This document shows positions 6,173 through 13,406 of a stretch of DNA of 13,406 nucleotides, piece after piece. Position 1 is the first letter of the stretch; every line of letters starts with the position of its first letter. Made by a program: the position numbers and the translations under genes. The notes under the pieces were generated by a model. That model saw only the letters and a list, made by a program, of their open reading frames with translations, did not search any database and had not been told where the DNA came from. Source of the DNA: CAVVWJ01 sp964475685 (GTDB taxonomy: Bacteria; Gemmatimonadota; Gemmatimonadetes; Gemmatimonadales; GWC2-71-9). Location: the NCBI GenBank assembly GCA_964475685.1, contig CAYYXP010000127.1, forward strand, positions 1 to 13,406, in the 5' to 3' direction.

Positions 6173-7894
6173 ATGTTTCTGCTTCGGCTCGCCGCTTGCG
6201 CACTGATCGGCACCGCGCTGGCTTCACCAGCGAGGGCCCAGGGAATTCCTCGCGGGGCCCGGGTGACCAATGCCAGCAACGCCGCGCCCCGCATCATGGT
6301 CGCCAACCCCTTCGTGTTTGCCGCCGTCGACTCCGCCCCCTCGGTGAAGATCGGCACGTCGATGCGGGAGGCAATGAAGGGCACTGTCGGGCGGGATTTC
6401 CAGGTCGTCGAGCAGGAGCAGATGAACGATGCCCTCAAGCAGTACGGCTATCCGGTGGACGCCATTCTGAGTCCGGCTCTCGCCACCACCCTCGCCAAGA
6501 ACATCCAGGCCCGGTTCGTCGTGAACTCCACCATGGCCAAGGCCGAGGCCGAGGCCGGGCGCTACACGGTCACCGCGCGCCTCATCGGCGTGAACGATGA
6601 CGCCGGCAATGTGGTCACCCTCGCCCAGAACGCGGGGGAGACCTCCGAGGCGTTCGGCAAGCGCATGGTGGGTGCGCTCGAGCCTGCCGTCAAGTCGATC
6701 AACGATTCCAAGTCGTGCGTTGACCAGCGGACGGCCAAGCCGGACAAGGCCGTGGAGGCGGCCAACAAGGCGACCAAGACGGTGCCCAACCACGGGCTCG
6801 CGGAGTACTGCCTCGCGCTCATCGCGGGGGACAGGAAGGCGCCCCGCGAAGAAGTCGTGAAGCACCTGCAGGCCTCGACCAGAGGCGATCCGCTGAGTCT
6901 CCCGGTGTGGACCGCGCTGGCCACCCAGTACCAGCAGGCCAACGACACCGCCAACACGCTGCTCGCGTTCAAGCAGATGCTGCGCGTCGCGCCGACCAAC
7001 CAGAAGCTGCGCGAGGAGCTTTTCAAGTACTTCCTCCAGTCCGGGCACCCCGAGACAGCGCTCGAGGTGGCGGACGAAGGACTCAAGCTCGATCCGTACA
7101 ACGCCGACCTGTACGACCTGAAGAGCAACGCCTGTCTCTTCCTCAGCAACTTCAAGTGCGCGGTGGACGCGCTCGAGACGATGTACGCCACGGACAGCAC
7201 CAAGGCCGACACCCTCTTCTTCACCAAGATTTCCGCGGCGGCGGCCGAGGGCGAGCAGCCCGATACCGTCCGGCTGCTCAAGTGGGCGCAGACCGGCGTC
7301 AAGAAGTACCCCGACAATCCCACCCTGCTCGGCTATCTCAACAGGGCCTACGCCATGACGGGGCAGACGGACAGCGTGGTCTCGGTCACCAACCGGATCA
7401 TCGCCAAGGACCCGACGGCGGTCGGTCCGGCGCTGGCGGCGGCGAAGTCGCTGGTCGACGGGAAGCGGCCGAAGGAGGCGGTTCCGTTCATCGACTTCGC
7501 CATCAAGAACGGCGACGCCCAGGCCAAGGAGAACGCCGCGGCGCTCCTGTACCAGGGCGGCGCGTCACTCCTCCAGCAGCCCCAGGACCTGCCCGGGGCT
7601 GCGGAGCTGCTCCGGAAGTCCGTGAGCACCGCCAACCCGGCCGGAAAGGTGGGCCCCGCCTCCAACTACCTGCTGGGCCTCGCCACCCTGTTTCAGGTGC
7701 CGCAGATCGATCCGGAGGCGGAGAAGCAGAAGTCCTGCGACCTGGCCAAGCAGGAGCAGGCGCTGCTGACCGAGTCCGAGGCGGCGCTGGAGGCGGGCAG
7801 GAAGGTCAACGAGGAGGCGGTGGCCAAGAACCTCGGCATCATCGCGAAGTACAAACCCCGGATCGCGTCCATGCTGAAGGCGTACTGCAAGTAG
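6173..7894 (+). CDS. Exported CsgG/TolB-like N-domain and TPR-like protein
   Basis: The protein has 573 residues. Residues 1-22 form a signal peptide (hydrophobic core LAACALIGTALA, likely cut after ARA before QG), so it is periplasmic or outer-membrane associated. There is no lipobox. Residues about 40-175 look like a CsgG/TolB-N type fold: a strand with IMVANPF, then IGTSMREAM, FQVVEQEQMNDALKQYG, LAKNIQARFVVNSTM and RYTVTARLIG. From about 185 to 573 the protein is helical with degenerate TPR units, such as LQSGHPETALEVADEGLKLDP and GYLNRAYAMTGQTDSVV. Six cysteines of the mature protein fall in three pairs (182/213, 321/329, 522/572) that could form disulfides across helical hairpins. It stands between two tRNA genes, so it is probably its own unit. 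The function is unknown; envelope assembly or scaffolding is a guess from the architecture. Confidence 0.85.
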   Translation: MFLLRLAACALIGTALASPARAQGIPRGARVTNASNAAPRIMVANPFVFAAVDSAPSVKIGTSMREAMKGTVGRDFQVVEQEQMNDALKQYGYPVDAILSPALATTLAKNIQARFVVNSTMAKAEAEAGRYTVTARLIGVNDDAGNVVTLAQNAGETSEAFGKRMVGALEPAVKSINDSKSCVDQRTAKPDKAVEAANKATKTVPNHGLAEYCLALIAGDRKAPREEVVKHLQASTRGDPLSLPVWTALATQYQQANDTANTLLAFKQMLRVAPTNQKLREELFKYFLQSGHPETALEVADEGLKLDPYNADLYDLKSNACLFLSNFKCAVDALETMYATDSTKADTLFFTKISAAAAEGEQPDTVRLLKWAQTGVKKYPDNPTLLGYLNRAYAMTGQTDSVVSVTNRIIAKDPTAVGPALAAAKSLVDGKRPKEAVPFIDFAIKNGDAQAKENAAALLYQGGASLLQQPQDLPGAAELLRKSVSTANPAGKVGPASNYLLGLATLFQVPQIDPEAEKQKSCDLAKQEQALLTESEAALEAGRKVNEEAVAKNLGIIAKYKPRIASMLKAYCK

Positions 7895-7928
7895 CTCCCT
7901 TCCCATAGCCTATCGACGCCGCCCGACC

Positions 7929-7934
7929 TATATT
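7929..7934 (+). promoter_or_regulatory. Putative -10 element for tRNA-Asp
   Basis: TATATT lies 15 bases before the first base of tRNA-Asp and is the most AT-rich spot in this intergenic region. No good -35 is visible at the usual distance. The spacing allows a short 5' leader that RNase P would remove. Confidence 0.5.
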
Positions 7935-7949
7935 CCGCGCGCGTTGCAG

Positions 7950-8024
7950 GGGGCTGTAGCTCAGCTTGGTTAGAGTGCCGCACTGTCACTGCGGAGGTCG
8001 CGGGTTCGAGCCCCGTCAGCCCCG
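7950..8024 (+). tRNA. tRNA-Asp (anticodon GUC)
   Basis: The cloverleaf is complete. The acceptor stem GGGGCTG pairs with CAGCCCC, the D-arm is GCTC/GAGT with the loop AGCTTGGTTA, the anticodon stem CCGCA/TGCGG carries the loop CTGTCAC with anticodon GTC, and the T-arm is GCGGG/CCCGT with the loop TTCGAGC. The discriminator base is G, as expected for Asp. CCA is not encoded. A TATATT element stands upstream and a hairpin terminator follows directly. Confidence 0.97.
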
Positions 8025-8031
8025 TGATCAC

Positions 8032-8064
8032 CACCCCGTCCCCCGCGGACGGGGTGTTGCGTTT
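8032..8064 (+). terminator. Intrinsic terminator after tRNA-Asp
   Basis: CACCCCGTCC (8032-8041) and GGACGGGGTG (8047-8056) form a perfect 10-base-pair stem with a five-base loop, followed by the T-rich but imperfect tail TTGCGTTT. It begins eight bases after the tRNA and ends 18 bases before rsmH, so it would separate tRNA-Asp from the dcw cluster or attenuate read-through into it. Confidence 0.7.
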
Positions 8065-8082
8065 CCGACCCTCGAGCCGGAC

Positions 8083-9003
8083 ATGACCGTCCCGACCACG
8101 CCCACTCACGTTCCGGTCCTCCTGGCCCCGGTGCTCGCCGCGGCCGCGGGAGCGCGCCGGGTGGTGGACGCCACACTGGGAGACGGGGGTCATGCGGCGG
8201 GCCTCCTCGCGTCCGGGGCCGAGCTGCTCGGGATCGACCGGGACCCGGGGGCGATTGCCGTGAGCCGGGGGCGGCTCGGCGAGGCAGGTGCCCGCTACCT
8301 GAACGCTCCGTACGCCGACCCCGCCGTGCTGGCCGGCGTCGCCGCCTTTTGTCCCGAATTCATCCTCGTGGACCTGGGCGTCTCGTCCAGGCAGCTGGAC
8401 GAGACCGCGCGCGGTTTTACTTTCCGTCCGGGCGCGCCGCTGGACATGCGGATGGGTGACGGGGGTCGGACCGCCGCCGATTTCCTGAATCACGTCGAGG
8501 AACGGGAGCTGGCGCGCGTGTTCGCCGACTACGGCGACGAGCGCAGGGCCCGCCGGCTGGCTGGAGAGGTGGCGCGCCGCAGGAAGCGGCAGCCGTTCGC
8601 GACGAGCGACGATCTGGTCAATGCCATCCGGGCGGTGCTGGGGCCGCGCGCGGGGCCGCCGGACTTCGCCCGGCTCTTTCAGGCCGTGCGCATCGCCGTG
8701 AACGACGAGCTGGCCGGGCTCGCCCGCGCGCTCCCCGCGTTTCGTGACGCGCTCACCGCGGGTGGCCGGCTGGCCGTCATCACCTATCATTCGGGCGAGG
8801 ACCGGCTGGTGAAGCAGGCCTTTCGCGAGTGGGCGAGCGACTGCACCTGCCCGCCTCGCCAGCCGGTCTGCACCTGCCGCGGGCGAGCGCTCGGACGAGT
8901 GGAGCCGCGGAAGCCGGTTCTGCCCGGGCCGGACGAATTGTCGGAGAATCCTCGCTCCCGCAGCGCCAAGCTCCGGATCTTCAGGGTCGCCGATGCGCCT
9001 TAA
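8083..9003 (+). CDS. rsmH: RsmH, 16S rRNA m4C1402 N4-methyltransferase
   Basis: RsmH (MraW) uses SAM to methylate N4 of C1402 in the 16S rRNA P-site and is typically encoded at the head of the dcw cluster. It has 306 residues, the normal length. Signatures in order: HVPVLL (9-14), DATLGDGGHA (29-38), GIDRDP, DLGVSSRQLD, PLDMRM, QAVRIAVNDEL, YHSGEDRLVK (YHSxEDR family motif) and NPRSRSAKLR near the end. A CTC...CTC four-cysteine stretch sits before the C-terminus, as in many family members. The ATG at 8083 is chosen because it lies just before HVPVLL. The frame stays open upstream to 7966, but that part covers tRNA-Asp. The ribosome binding site is weak. The end overlaps the ftsL-like gene by 11 bases. 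Confidence 0.95.
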   Translation: MTVPTTPTHVPVLLAPVLAAAAGARRVVDATLGDGGHAAGLLASGAELLGIDRDPGAIAVSRGRLGEAGARYLNAPYADPAVLAGVAAFCPEFILVDLGVSSRQLDETARGFTFRPGAPLDMRMGDGGRTAADFLNHVEERELARVFADYGDERRARRLAGEVARRRKRQPFATSDDLVNAIRAVLGPRAGPPDFARLFQAVRIAVNDELAGLARALPAFRDALTAGGRLAVITYHSGEDRLVKQAFREWASDCTCPPRQPVCTCRGRALGRVEPRKPVLPGPDELSENPRSRSAKLRIFRVADAP

Positions 9004-9289
9004 GGGCCGCCACTGGATGGTGATCTGGCTGTTGACCCTCCTCTGTGTGCTCGTCGCCATCACGACGCGGCAGACCGCGGGCTTTCGCACGGCCCGGCGG
9101 GTGCGTGAGCTCCGCGAGGAGCGACTGGCGCTGGAAGCGCGGCGGGCCGACATGGAGCGGCGGATCAGGATGGCCTCGAGCCGCCAGGTCCTCGTGCCGA
9201 TCGCCGAGCGGCTGCTCGGCCTTCACGAGCCGAGCGATTCGGAGTTCGTGATCTTCGCCCTCCCCAGGTCCGGTTCAGGCAAGCGCTGA
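8993..9289 (+). CDS. ftsL: FtsL-like cell division protein
   Basis: The 98-residue bitopic protein has a short basic cytoplasmic tip (MRLKGRH), one transmembrane helix at about residues 9-24 (MVIWLLTLLCVLVAIT) and a charged helix at about 30-65 that looks like a coiled coil (RRVRELREERLALEARRADM). This layout, together with a position between rsmH and ftsI, is the standard FtsL arrangement. FtsL forms the FtsQLB complex that activates FtsW-FtsI at the septum. FtsL sequences diverge strongly, so the call rests on layout and context. Its stop overlaps the ftsI start by one base (TGATG). Confidence 0.82.
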   Translation: MRLKGRHWMVIWLLTLLCVLVAITTRQTAGFRTARRVRELREERLALEARRADMERRIRMASSRQVLVPIAERLLGLHEPSDSEFVIFALPRSGSGKR

Positions 9290-11250
9290 TGGCCAAGGTC
9301 AGCCACCGAATCGCGGTACTTCAGTTCGGCTTCTCCCTGGCGGTTCTGGCGGTGGTCGGCCGCTCGGCCTACGTCCAGATCGTGCAGCGGGAGCGCTGGG
9401 CCCGTGAGGCCGAGCAACAGCGGACGGTGCGCGCGGTGCTTCCCGCCCGCCGCGGAGCGCTCTACGACCGCAACGGCGTTCCGCTCGCGATCACGCAGGA
9501 GTTCTACCACGTCGGGGTGGCGCCGAACGAGCTCGAGGACATCCGGACCGGCTTCGTGCTGCTGGTCCGCAGCCTGGGAGTCTCCGCCCCGGCGCTCGAT
9601 CGGGAGTTTCAGGCGCGGAAGCGCTGGATCTACCTCCACGGCCCCTTCAACGCGACCCAGGTGCAACCGCTCCGGGGCGTCAGCGGGATCCACCTCGACG
9701 GCGATTTCCAGCGATTCTATCCGTCACGCGACCTGGCCCGCCCGATCATCGGCGGAATCGATCCGGACCGCTCCTCCGGGGCGGCAGGGCTCGAGCTGAG
9801 CCTGGATTCGATCCTCACCGGACACCCCGGAGAAGCGGTCTTCCTCAAGGACCGCGCGGGGCGGCGATACGAGTCGCCGGGCCGCATGGTACGCGAGCCG
9901 GTGGCGGGGAACGACGTGGTGCTCACTCTCGACGCCGAACTGCAGGAGATCGCCGAGCAGGGGCTGGATGACGCGCTTGGGGAATTGAAGGCCGAGAGCG
10001 GGGACGTCGTGTTTCTCGACCCGGCGAGCGGGGAGCTTCTCGCGCTGGCCTCCCGGCAGGCGGCACCGGGAGAGCGCCCGCGTGCCTCCACGTTCACCGA
10101 CCCGTTCGAGCCGGGATCCACGGCCAAGCTCTTCACCGCGGCGGCGCTGCTGATCCACCGCCGGGTGGACAGCGCGGATGCCGTGTCCGGGGAGAACGGG
10201 ACGTGGGAGATGCCGGTCAATGCTGCCGGGCGGACCCGGGCGATCCACGACGCCCATGCGTCGAAGGGGAAGCTGACTCTCGCCCAGGCTATCCAGGTCT
10301 CGAGCAACATCGCCATGGCCAAGTTCTCCTCCCGGCTCACGCCGGAGGAGCAGTTCGAGGTCCTCCGTGATTTCGGCTTCGGGACGCCGACGGCCGCCGA
10401 GTTCCCGTCGGAATCGCGCGGGCGGCTCGCGAGACCCGACCGGTGGCAACTGATGTACACCCGCGCGAGCATGGCAATGGGCTACGAGATCGGCGTGACG
10501 CCGGTGCAGCTCGCCGCGGCCTACGCGGCGATCGCCAACGACGGGGTGCTGTTGGCGCCGACCCTGGTGAAGGAGGTCCGGGACCCCGCGGGCACGCTGC
10601 TCTACCGGCATCGTCCCGAGCCGGTCCGACGGGTCATCAGCTCCGAGGTCGCAACCAGGCTGCGCGGCTTTCTGCGTGAGGCCGTGGGGGAGGGGGGGAC
10701 CGGCGGCCGGGGCCAGCTTTCCAACTACGAGCTGCTGGGGAAGACCGGCACCGCCAAGCGCTTCGAAGGCGGGCGGTACGTTGAGGGCGAATACACCGCC
10801 TCGTTCGCCGCCCTCTTTCCCGCCGATGACCCCCAACTCGTGGTGATCGTGAAAATCGACAACCCCACGGGGAGCTATTACGGGGGGCTCACCGCCGCCC
10901 CGGTCACGAGGACGATGCTCCAGCAGGCCCTCGCCTCGCGCCGGGTGGCAATCGACCGGGGACGTTTCGCCACGCGCGACTCCACGCCGGTGGAGGAGCC
11001 GAAAGCGGCCAGCGCCCCCGCAGGCAAGCCCGCGGTCGTCCTTCCCTGGCCGGCTCGCTTCGACCCGCCGAACGTGAGCCCGCTCCCGGTGCCGAGCGTG
11101 GTGGGGCGGGGGGTCCGTGAAGCGGCGCTTGCGCTGCACCGGCGCGGCTTCCGGGTGAACCTCCAGGGAATCGGACGAGTCGTCCGCACCCAGCCCGAGG
11201 CCGGCGAGAGCGCACCTCCGGGCACATCGGTGTTCGTGTATGCGGAGTAG
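9289..11250 (+). CDS. ftsI: FtsI/PBP-type peptidoglycan D,D-transpeptidase with PASTA domain
   Basis: This class B penicillin-binding protein crosslinks septal peptidoglycan. It has 653 residues. The N-terminal transmembrane helix is at about residues 8-25, followed by the PBP dimerisation domain (RRGALYDRNG). The transpeptidase motifs are all present: Ser277-Thr-Ala-Lys280 (nucleophile Ser277), Ser338-Ser-Asn340 and Lys485-Thr-Gly487. Residues about 590-653 form one PASTA-like unit (VPSVVGRGVREA, then TQPEAGESAPPGTSV), linked by an Ala/Pro-rich region. PASTA is common in SpoVD and PBP2x-type enzymes but absent from E. coli FtsI. The ATG overlaps the ftsL stop by one base, and the end overlaps murE by 11 bases. 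The catalytic residues are intact, so it should be an active beta-lactam target. Confidence 0.95.
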   Translation: MAKVSHRIAVLQFGFSLAVLAVVGRSAYVQIVQRERWAREAEQQRTVRAVLPARRGALYDRNGVPLAITQEFYHVGVAPNELEDIRTGFVLLVRSLGVSAPALDREFQARKRWIYLHGPFNATQVQPLRGVSGIHLDGDFQRFYPSRDLARPIIGGIDPDRSSGAAGLELSLDSILTGHPGEAVFLKDRAGRRYESPGRMVREPVAGNDVVLTLDAELQEIAEQGLDDALGELKAESGDVVFLDPASGELLALASRQAAPGERPRASTFTDPFEPGSTAKLFTAAALLIHRRVDSADAVSGENGTWEMPVNAAGRTRAIHDAHASKGKLTLAQAIQVSSNIAMAKFSSRLTPEEQFEVLRDFGFGTPTAAEFPSESRGRLARPDRWQLMYTRASMAMGYEIGVTPVQLAAAYAAIANDGVLLAPTLVKEVRDPAGTLLYRHRPEPVRRVISSEVATRLRGFLREAVGEGGTGGRGQLSNYELLGKTGTAKRFEGGRYVEGEYTASFAALFPADDPQLVVIVKIDNPTGSYYGGLTAAPVTRTMLQQALASRRVAIDRGRFATRDSTPVEEPKAASAPAGKPAVVLPWPARFDPPNVSPLPVPSVVGRGVREAALALHRRGFRVNLQGIGRVVRTQPEAGESAPPGTSVFVYAE

Positions 11251-12694
11251 CGCTCTCCTTGCTGCGCTCCGGCGGGAGGACCTCCTCCTCTCCGCTCCGC
11301 CGGAGCTGCCTTCGCTCACCGGCGTCGGCGTGGACAGCCGCTCGGTGCGTCCGGGAATGCTCTTCGTGGCGGTGCGGGGCTCCCAGGCCGACGGCCACCG
11401 GTTCGTCGCCGACGCCGTGCGCCGGGGCGCCGCGGCCGTCGTCGTGGAGCAGCCCCAGGCCACCCCGGTGCCGGAAATCGTGGTGCGCGACGGGCGGCGT
11501 GCCGCCGTGGCGCTGGGCGCCGCGTGGTTCGAGTATCCCGCGCGGCACCTGACTCTTCTCGGGGTGACGGGCACCAACGGGAAGACGACGACCACCGGAC
11601 TTCTCAGGCACATTCTCAATGAGCGGGGCACTGCCGGAAGCATCGGGACGCTCGGCGCGTTCGATGGGAACAACCAGCCCATCGAGTCGGCGGCCGGGTC
11701 GCTCACCACTCCCGGGCCGGTCGATCTCCAGGCGACACTCGCGGCGCTGGTCGCGCGGGGAACGACCCACGTGGTGATGGAGGCGTCGTCGCACAGTCTC
11801 GATCAGGAACGCCTGGACGGTCTGGTCTTCGCGGCCGGCGTCTTCACCAATCTGACTCGCGACCACCTCGACTACCATGGGACGATGGAGGACTACCTCG
11901 CGTCCAAGCTCAAGTTGAGCTCCCTCCTCGGCACGAGCGGGCTCGAGGTCGTGAATCTCGACGACGAGGCATGGCGGGCGCTCCCCTCCCGGTCGCCCCG
12001 CATCACCTTCGGCCTCCACCCCGCGGCCGATGTCCGCGCCACCGGTGTCGTGCTGGACGCGGCGGGGAGCCGGTTCGAGATCGGAGGACGCTTCGGGACG
12101 ATGGAGGTATCACTGCCGCTGCTCGGAGACTTCAACGTGGCCAACGCCCTCGCGGCCGCGGCCTGCGCCCTCGGTCTCGGCCAGCCGCCGGAAAACGTCG
12201 TCGCCCGCCTGGCGAACGTCCCCCAGGTCCCCGGCCGGATGGAGCGGATATCGGAGGTGCCGTGCATCGTGCTCCGGGACTACGCGCATACCCCGGACGC
12301 GCTGGCTCGCGCGCTTGCGACGCTGCGGCCGCTCACCCGCGGGCGCCTCATCGTCGTGTTCGGTTGCGGCGGCGACCGCGACCGGGGCAAGCGGCCGCTC
12401 ATGGGACGGATCGCGGCCGAAGGGTCGGATCTCGCGATCGTGACATCGGACAACCCGCGCACCGAGGACCCCGACGCGATCATTGACGACGTGGAGCAGG
12501 GGATGGGGAGCGCGCCCCACCGACGGATCGCCGACCGCCTGGCCGCCATCCACACTGCGCTCGACGAAGCCCGGCCGGGGGACACCGTGCTGCTCGCCGG
12601 GAAGGGACACGAGACGTATCAGGTCATCGGCACCGACAAGGTGTCGTTCGACGAGCGGGAAATCGTGAGTCAGGCCGTGAAAGGCAGGCGATGA
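11240..12694 (+). CDS. murE: MurE, UDP-MurNAc-tripeptide ligase, meso-DAP adding
   Basis: MurE adds the third stem residue to UDP-MurNAc-L-Ala-D-Glu in the cytoplasm. It has 484 residues, the normal length. Visible are DSRSVRPGMLFVA (N-domain), the ATP-binding GTNGKTT at 111-117, a SLTTPGP substrate loop, MEASSHSLDQ, the NLTRDHLDYHGTMEDY block followed by the SKLKL lysine expected to be carbamylated, and YAHTPDAL. DNPR at Asp404-Arg407 is the motif that selects meso-diaminopimelate rather than lysine, so the cell wall is predicted to contain meso-DAP. It starts with an ATG inside the last codons of ftsI and its stop overlaps the murF start (ATGA). Confidence 0.96.
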   Translation: MRSSALLAALRREDLLLSAPPELPSLTGVGVDSRSVRPGMLFVAVRGSQADGHRFVADAVRRGAAAVVVEQPQATPVPEIVVRDGRRAAVALGAAWFEYPARHLTLLGVTGTNGKTTTTGLLRHILNERGTAGSIGTLGAFDGNNQPIESAAGSLTTPGPVDLQATLAALVARGTTHVVMEASSHSLDQERLDGLVFAAGVFTNLTRDHLDYHGTMEDYLASKLKLSSLLGTSGLEVVNLDDEAWRALPSRSPRITFGLHPAADVRATGVVLDAAGSRFEIGGRFGTMEVSLPLLGDFNVANALAAAACALGLGQPPENVVARLANVPQVPGRMERISEVPCIVLRDYAHTPDALARALATLRPLTRGRLIVVFGCGGDRDRGKRPLMGRIAAEGSDLAIVTSDNPRTEDPDAIIDDVEQGMGSAPHRRIADRLAAIHTALDEARPGDTVLLAGKGHETYQVIGTDKVSFDEREIVSQAVKGRR

Positions 12695-13406
12695 GCTGGA
12701 GTGAGGCGGACGTCCGCTCCGCGCTCCGGCTCCCTCCTCCCGCCGGGGCCGATCCAGTCACGTTCAGCGGGATCACCACCGACAGCCGCGCCGTGACGCC
12801 GGGGGCGCTCTTCGTCGCGCTCGTGGGGGAGCGCTTCGACGGCCACGACTATCTCGCAGCGGCGGTAGCATCGGGGGCGCGAGGCGCGGTGGTCCGGCAG
12901 GGAACGGCGCCCGTAGCCGGCCTCACGTTGTTCGAGGTGGCCGACACGCTCGTCGCGCTCGGCGATCTGGCCCGGGCCAGGCGCCGGACGATCACCGGCC
13001 CCGTCGTGGCGATCACCGGCACCAACGGCAAGACGAGCACGAAGGAGATGCTCGCGGCGGTGCTCGGCACCCGATACCACGTCCATGCCACCCGGGCCAA
13101 CCTCAACAACCTGATCGGCGTTCCGCTCACCATCCTGGAGGCGCCTCCGGAGACCGATGCGCTGGTGGTCGAAGCGGGCGCCAGCGTGCCGGGAGAGATC
13201 GCGCGCGCACGGCAGGTCATCGAGCCCGACATCACCGTAGTGACCAATGCCGTGGCCGGCCACCTCGAGGGGTTCGGCTCGCTCGCCAGCGTCATCGCGG
13301 AAAAGCTGTCGCTCACCGAAGGGGTCGCGCTCGCCGTGGTCGGGCCGGAGCCGCCGGAGCTGGCGGCCGGGGCGCGGCTCCGCGCGAGGAGCGTCCGGAC
13401 CGCCGG
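12691..13406 (+). CDS. murF: MurF, UDP-MurNAc-tripeptide D-Ala-D-Ala ligase (3'-partial)
   Basis: MurF completes the UDP-MurNAc-pentapeptide by adding D-Ala-D-Ala. The frame is open from the ATG at 12691 to the end of the window, giving about 238 residues of a protein usually near 450. The C-terminal half is outside. Motifs present are TDSRAVTPGALFVAL, ITGTNGKTSTKEM (ATP-binding loop), NLNNLIGVPLTIL and HLEGFGS. The family segment that reads GANHxGEI in E. coli reads GASVPGEI here. The GTNGKTS loop and HLEGFGS make MurF a better fit than another MurE. It is coupled to murE by a four-base overlap. Confidence 0.94.
   Translation, partial: MSWSEADVRSALRLPPPAGADPVTFSGITTDSRAVTPGALFVALVGERFDGHDYLAAAVASGARGAVVRQGTAPVAGLTLFEVADTLVALGDLARARRRTITGPVVAITGTNGKTSTKEMLAAVLGTRYHVHATRANLNNLIGVPLTILEAPPETDALVVEAGASVPGEIARARQVIEPDITVVTNAVAGHLEGFGSLASVIAEKLSLTEGVALAVVGPEPPELAAGARLRARSVRTA

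Noticed and set aside
7966..8082. Upstream extension of rsmH to a GTG at 7966
   Set aside because: It would translate through tRNA-Asp and the terminator hairpin. The family start is close to HVPVLL, which fits ATG 8083.
9724..11709. 661-codon open frame on the minus strand opposite ftsI and murE
   Set aside because: It lies opposite two genes with intact catalytic motifs. Its translation is rich in Arg, Pro and Gly without any domain pattern, as expected for antisense frames in very GC-rich DNA.
1..13406. CRISPR arrays, insertion sequences, integrases, toxin-antitoxin or phage genes near the two tRNAs
   Set aside because: No direct repeats, transposase motifs or integrase motifs were seen, and the tRNA 3' ends are not duplicated nearby.

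Overview
The window is very GC-rich, densely packed bacterial chromosome with every recognisable gene on the + strand. Long ORFs in other frames are GC-driven shadows. Gene content, leader-poor starts and the TPR/CsgG-like and peptidase-MA-like proteins would fit Gemmatimonadota or a similar high-GC, diderm, meso-DAP-containing lineage. That placement is inference from protein character, not from a search.

Region 1 (about 1-4865) is a chemosensory adaptation operon: a winged-helix/TPR protein, then cheR (receptor methyltransferase), cheD (receptor glutamine deamidase), cheB (response-regulator methylesterase), cheW (coupling protein) and a second TPR protein. Stop and start codons overlap or nearly touch throughout. 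No receptor, CheA kinase, CheY or CheC is inside the window. The four che products handle receptor modification and array coupling, and the two TPR proteins bracket them.

Region 2 (about 4819-5958) holds a zinc metallopeptidase (HELAH plus a downstream Glu) with a C-terminal membrane anchor. Its apparent signal peptide lies upstream of the only in-frame start codon and can be joined to a start only by a one-base frame change. A 63-residue two-helix membrane protein follows, apparently leaderless behind a -35/-10 pair.

Region 3 (6030-8064) has tRNA-Val(UAC), an exported protein with a CsgG/TolB-like N-terminal part and a TPR-like C-terminal part carrying three cysteine pairs, and tRNA-Asp(GUC), which is followed by a strong GC hairpin that looks like an intrinsic terminator.

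Region 4 (8083-13406) is the start of a division and cell wall (dcw) cluster: rsmH (mraW), an ftsL-like gene, ftsI (PBP with a PASTA domain), murE (meso-DAP type by its DNPR motif) and murF cut by the window end. Neighbours overlap by 1-11 bases, so they are probably translated as one coupled operon. mraZ is not in the usual place before rsmH; tRNA-Asp and its terminator sit there instead.

No CRISPR array, insertion sequence, phage gene or attachment site was seen. There is no gene-free stretch longer than 300 bases. I did not find a convincing new defence or mobile system. The items most worth checking are the split signal peptide of the metallopeptidase and the TPR-bracketed che operon.
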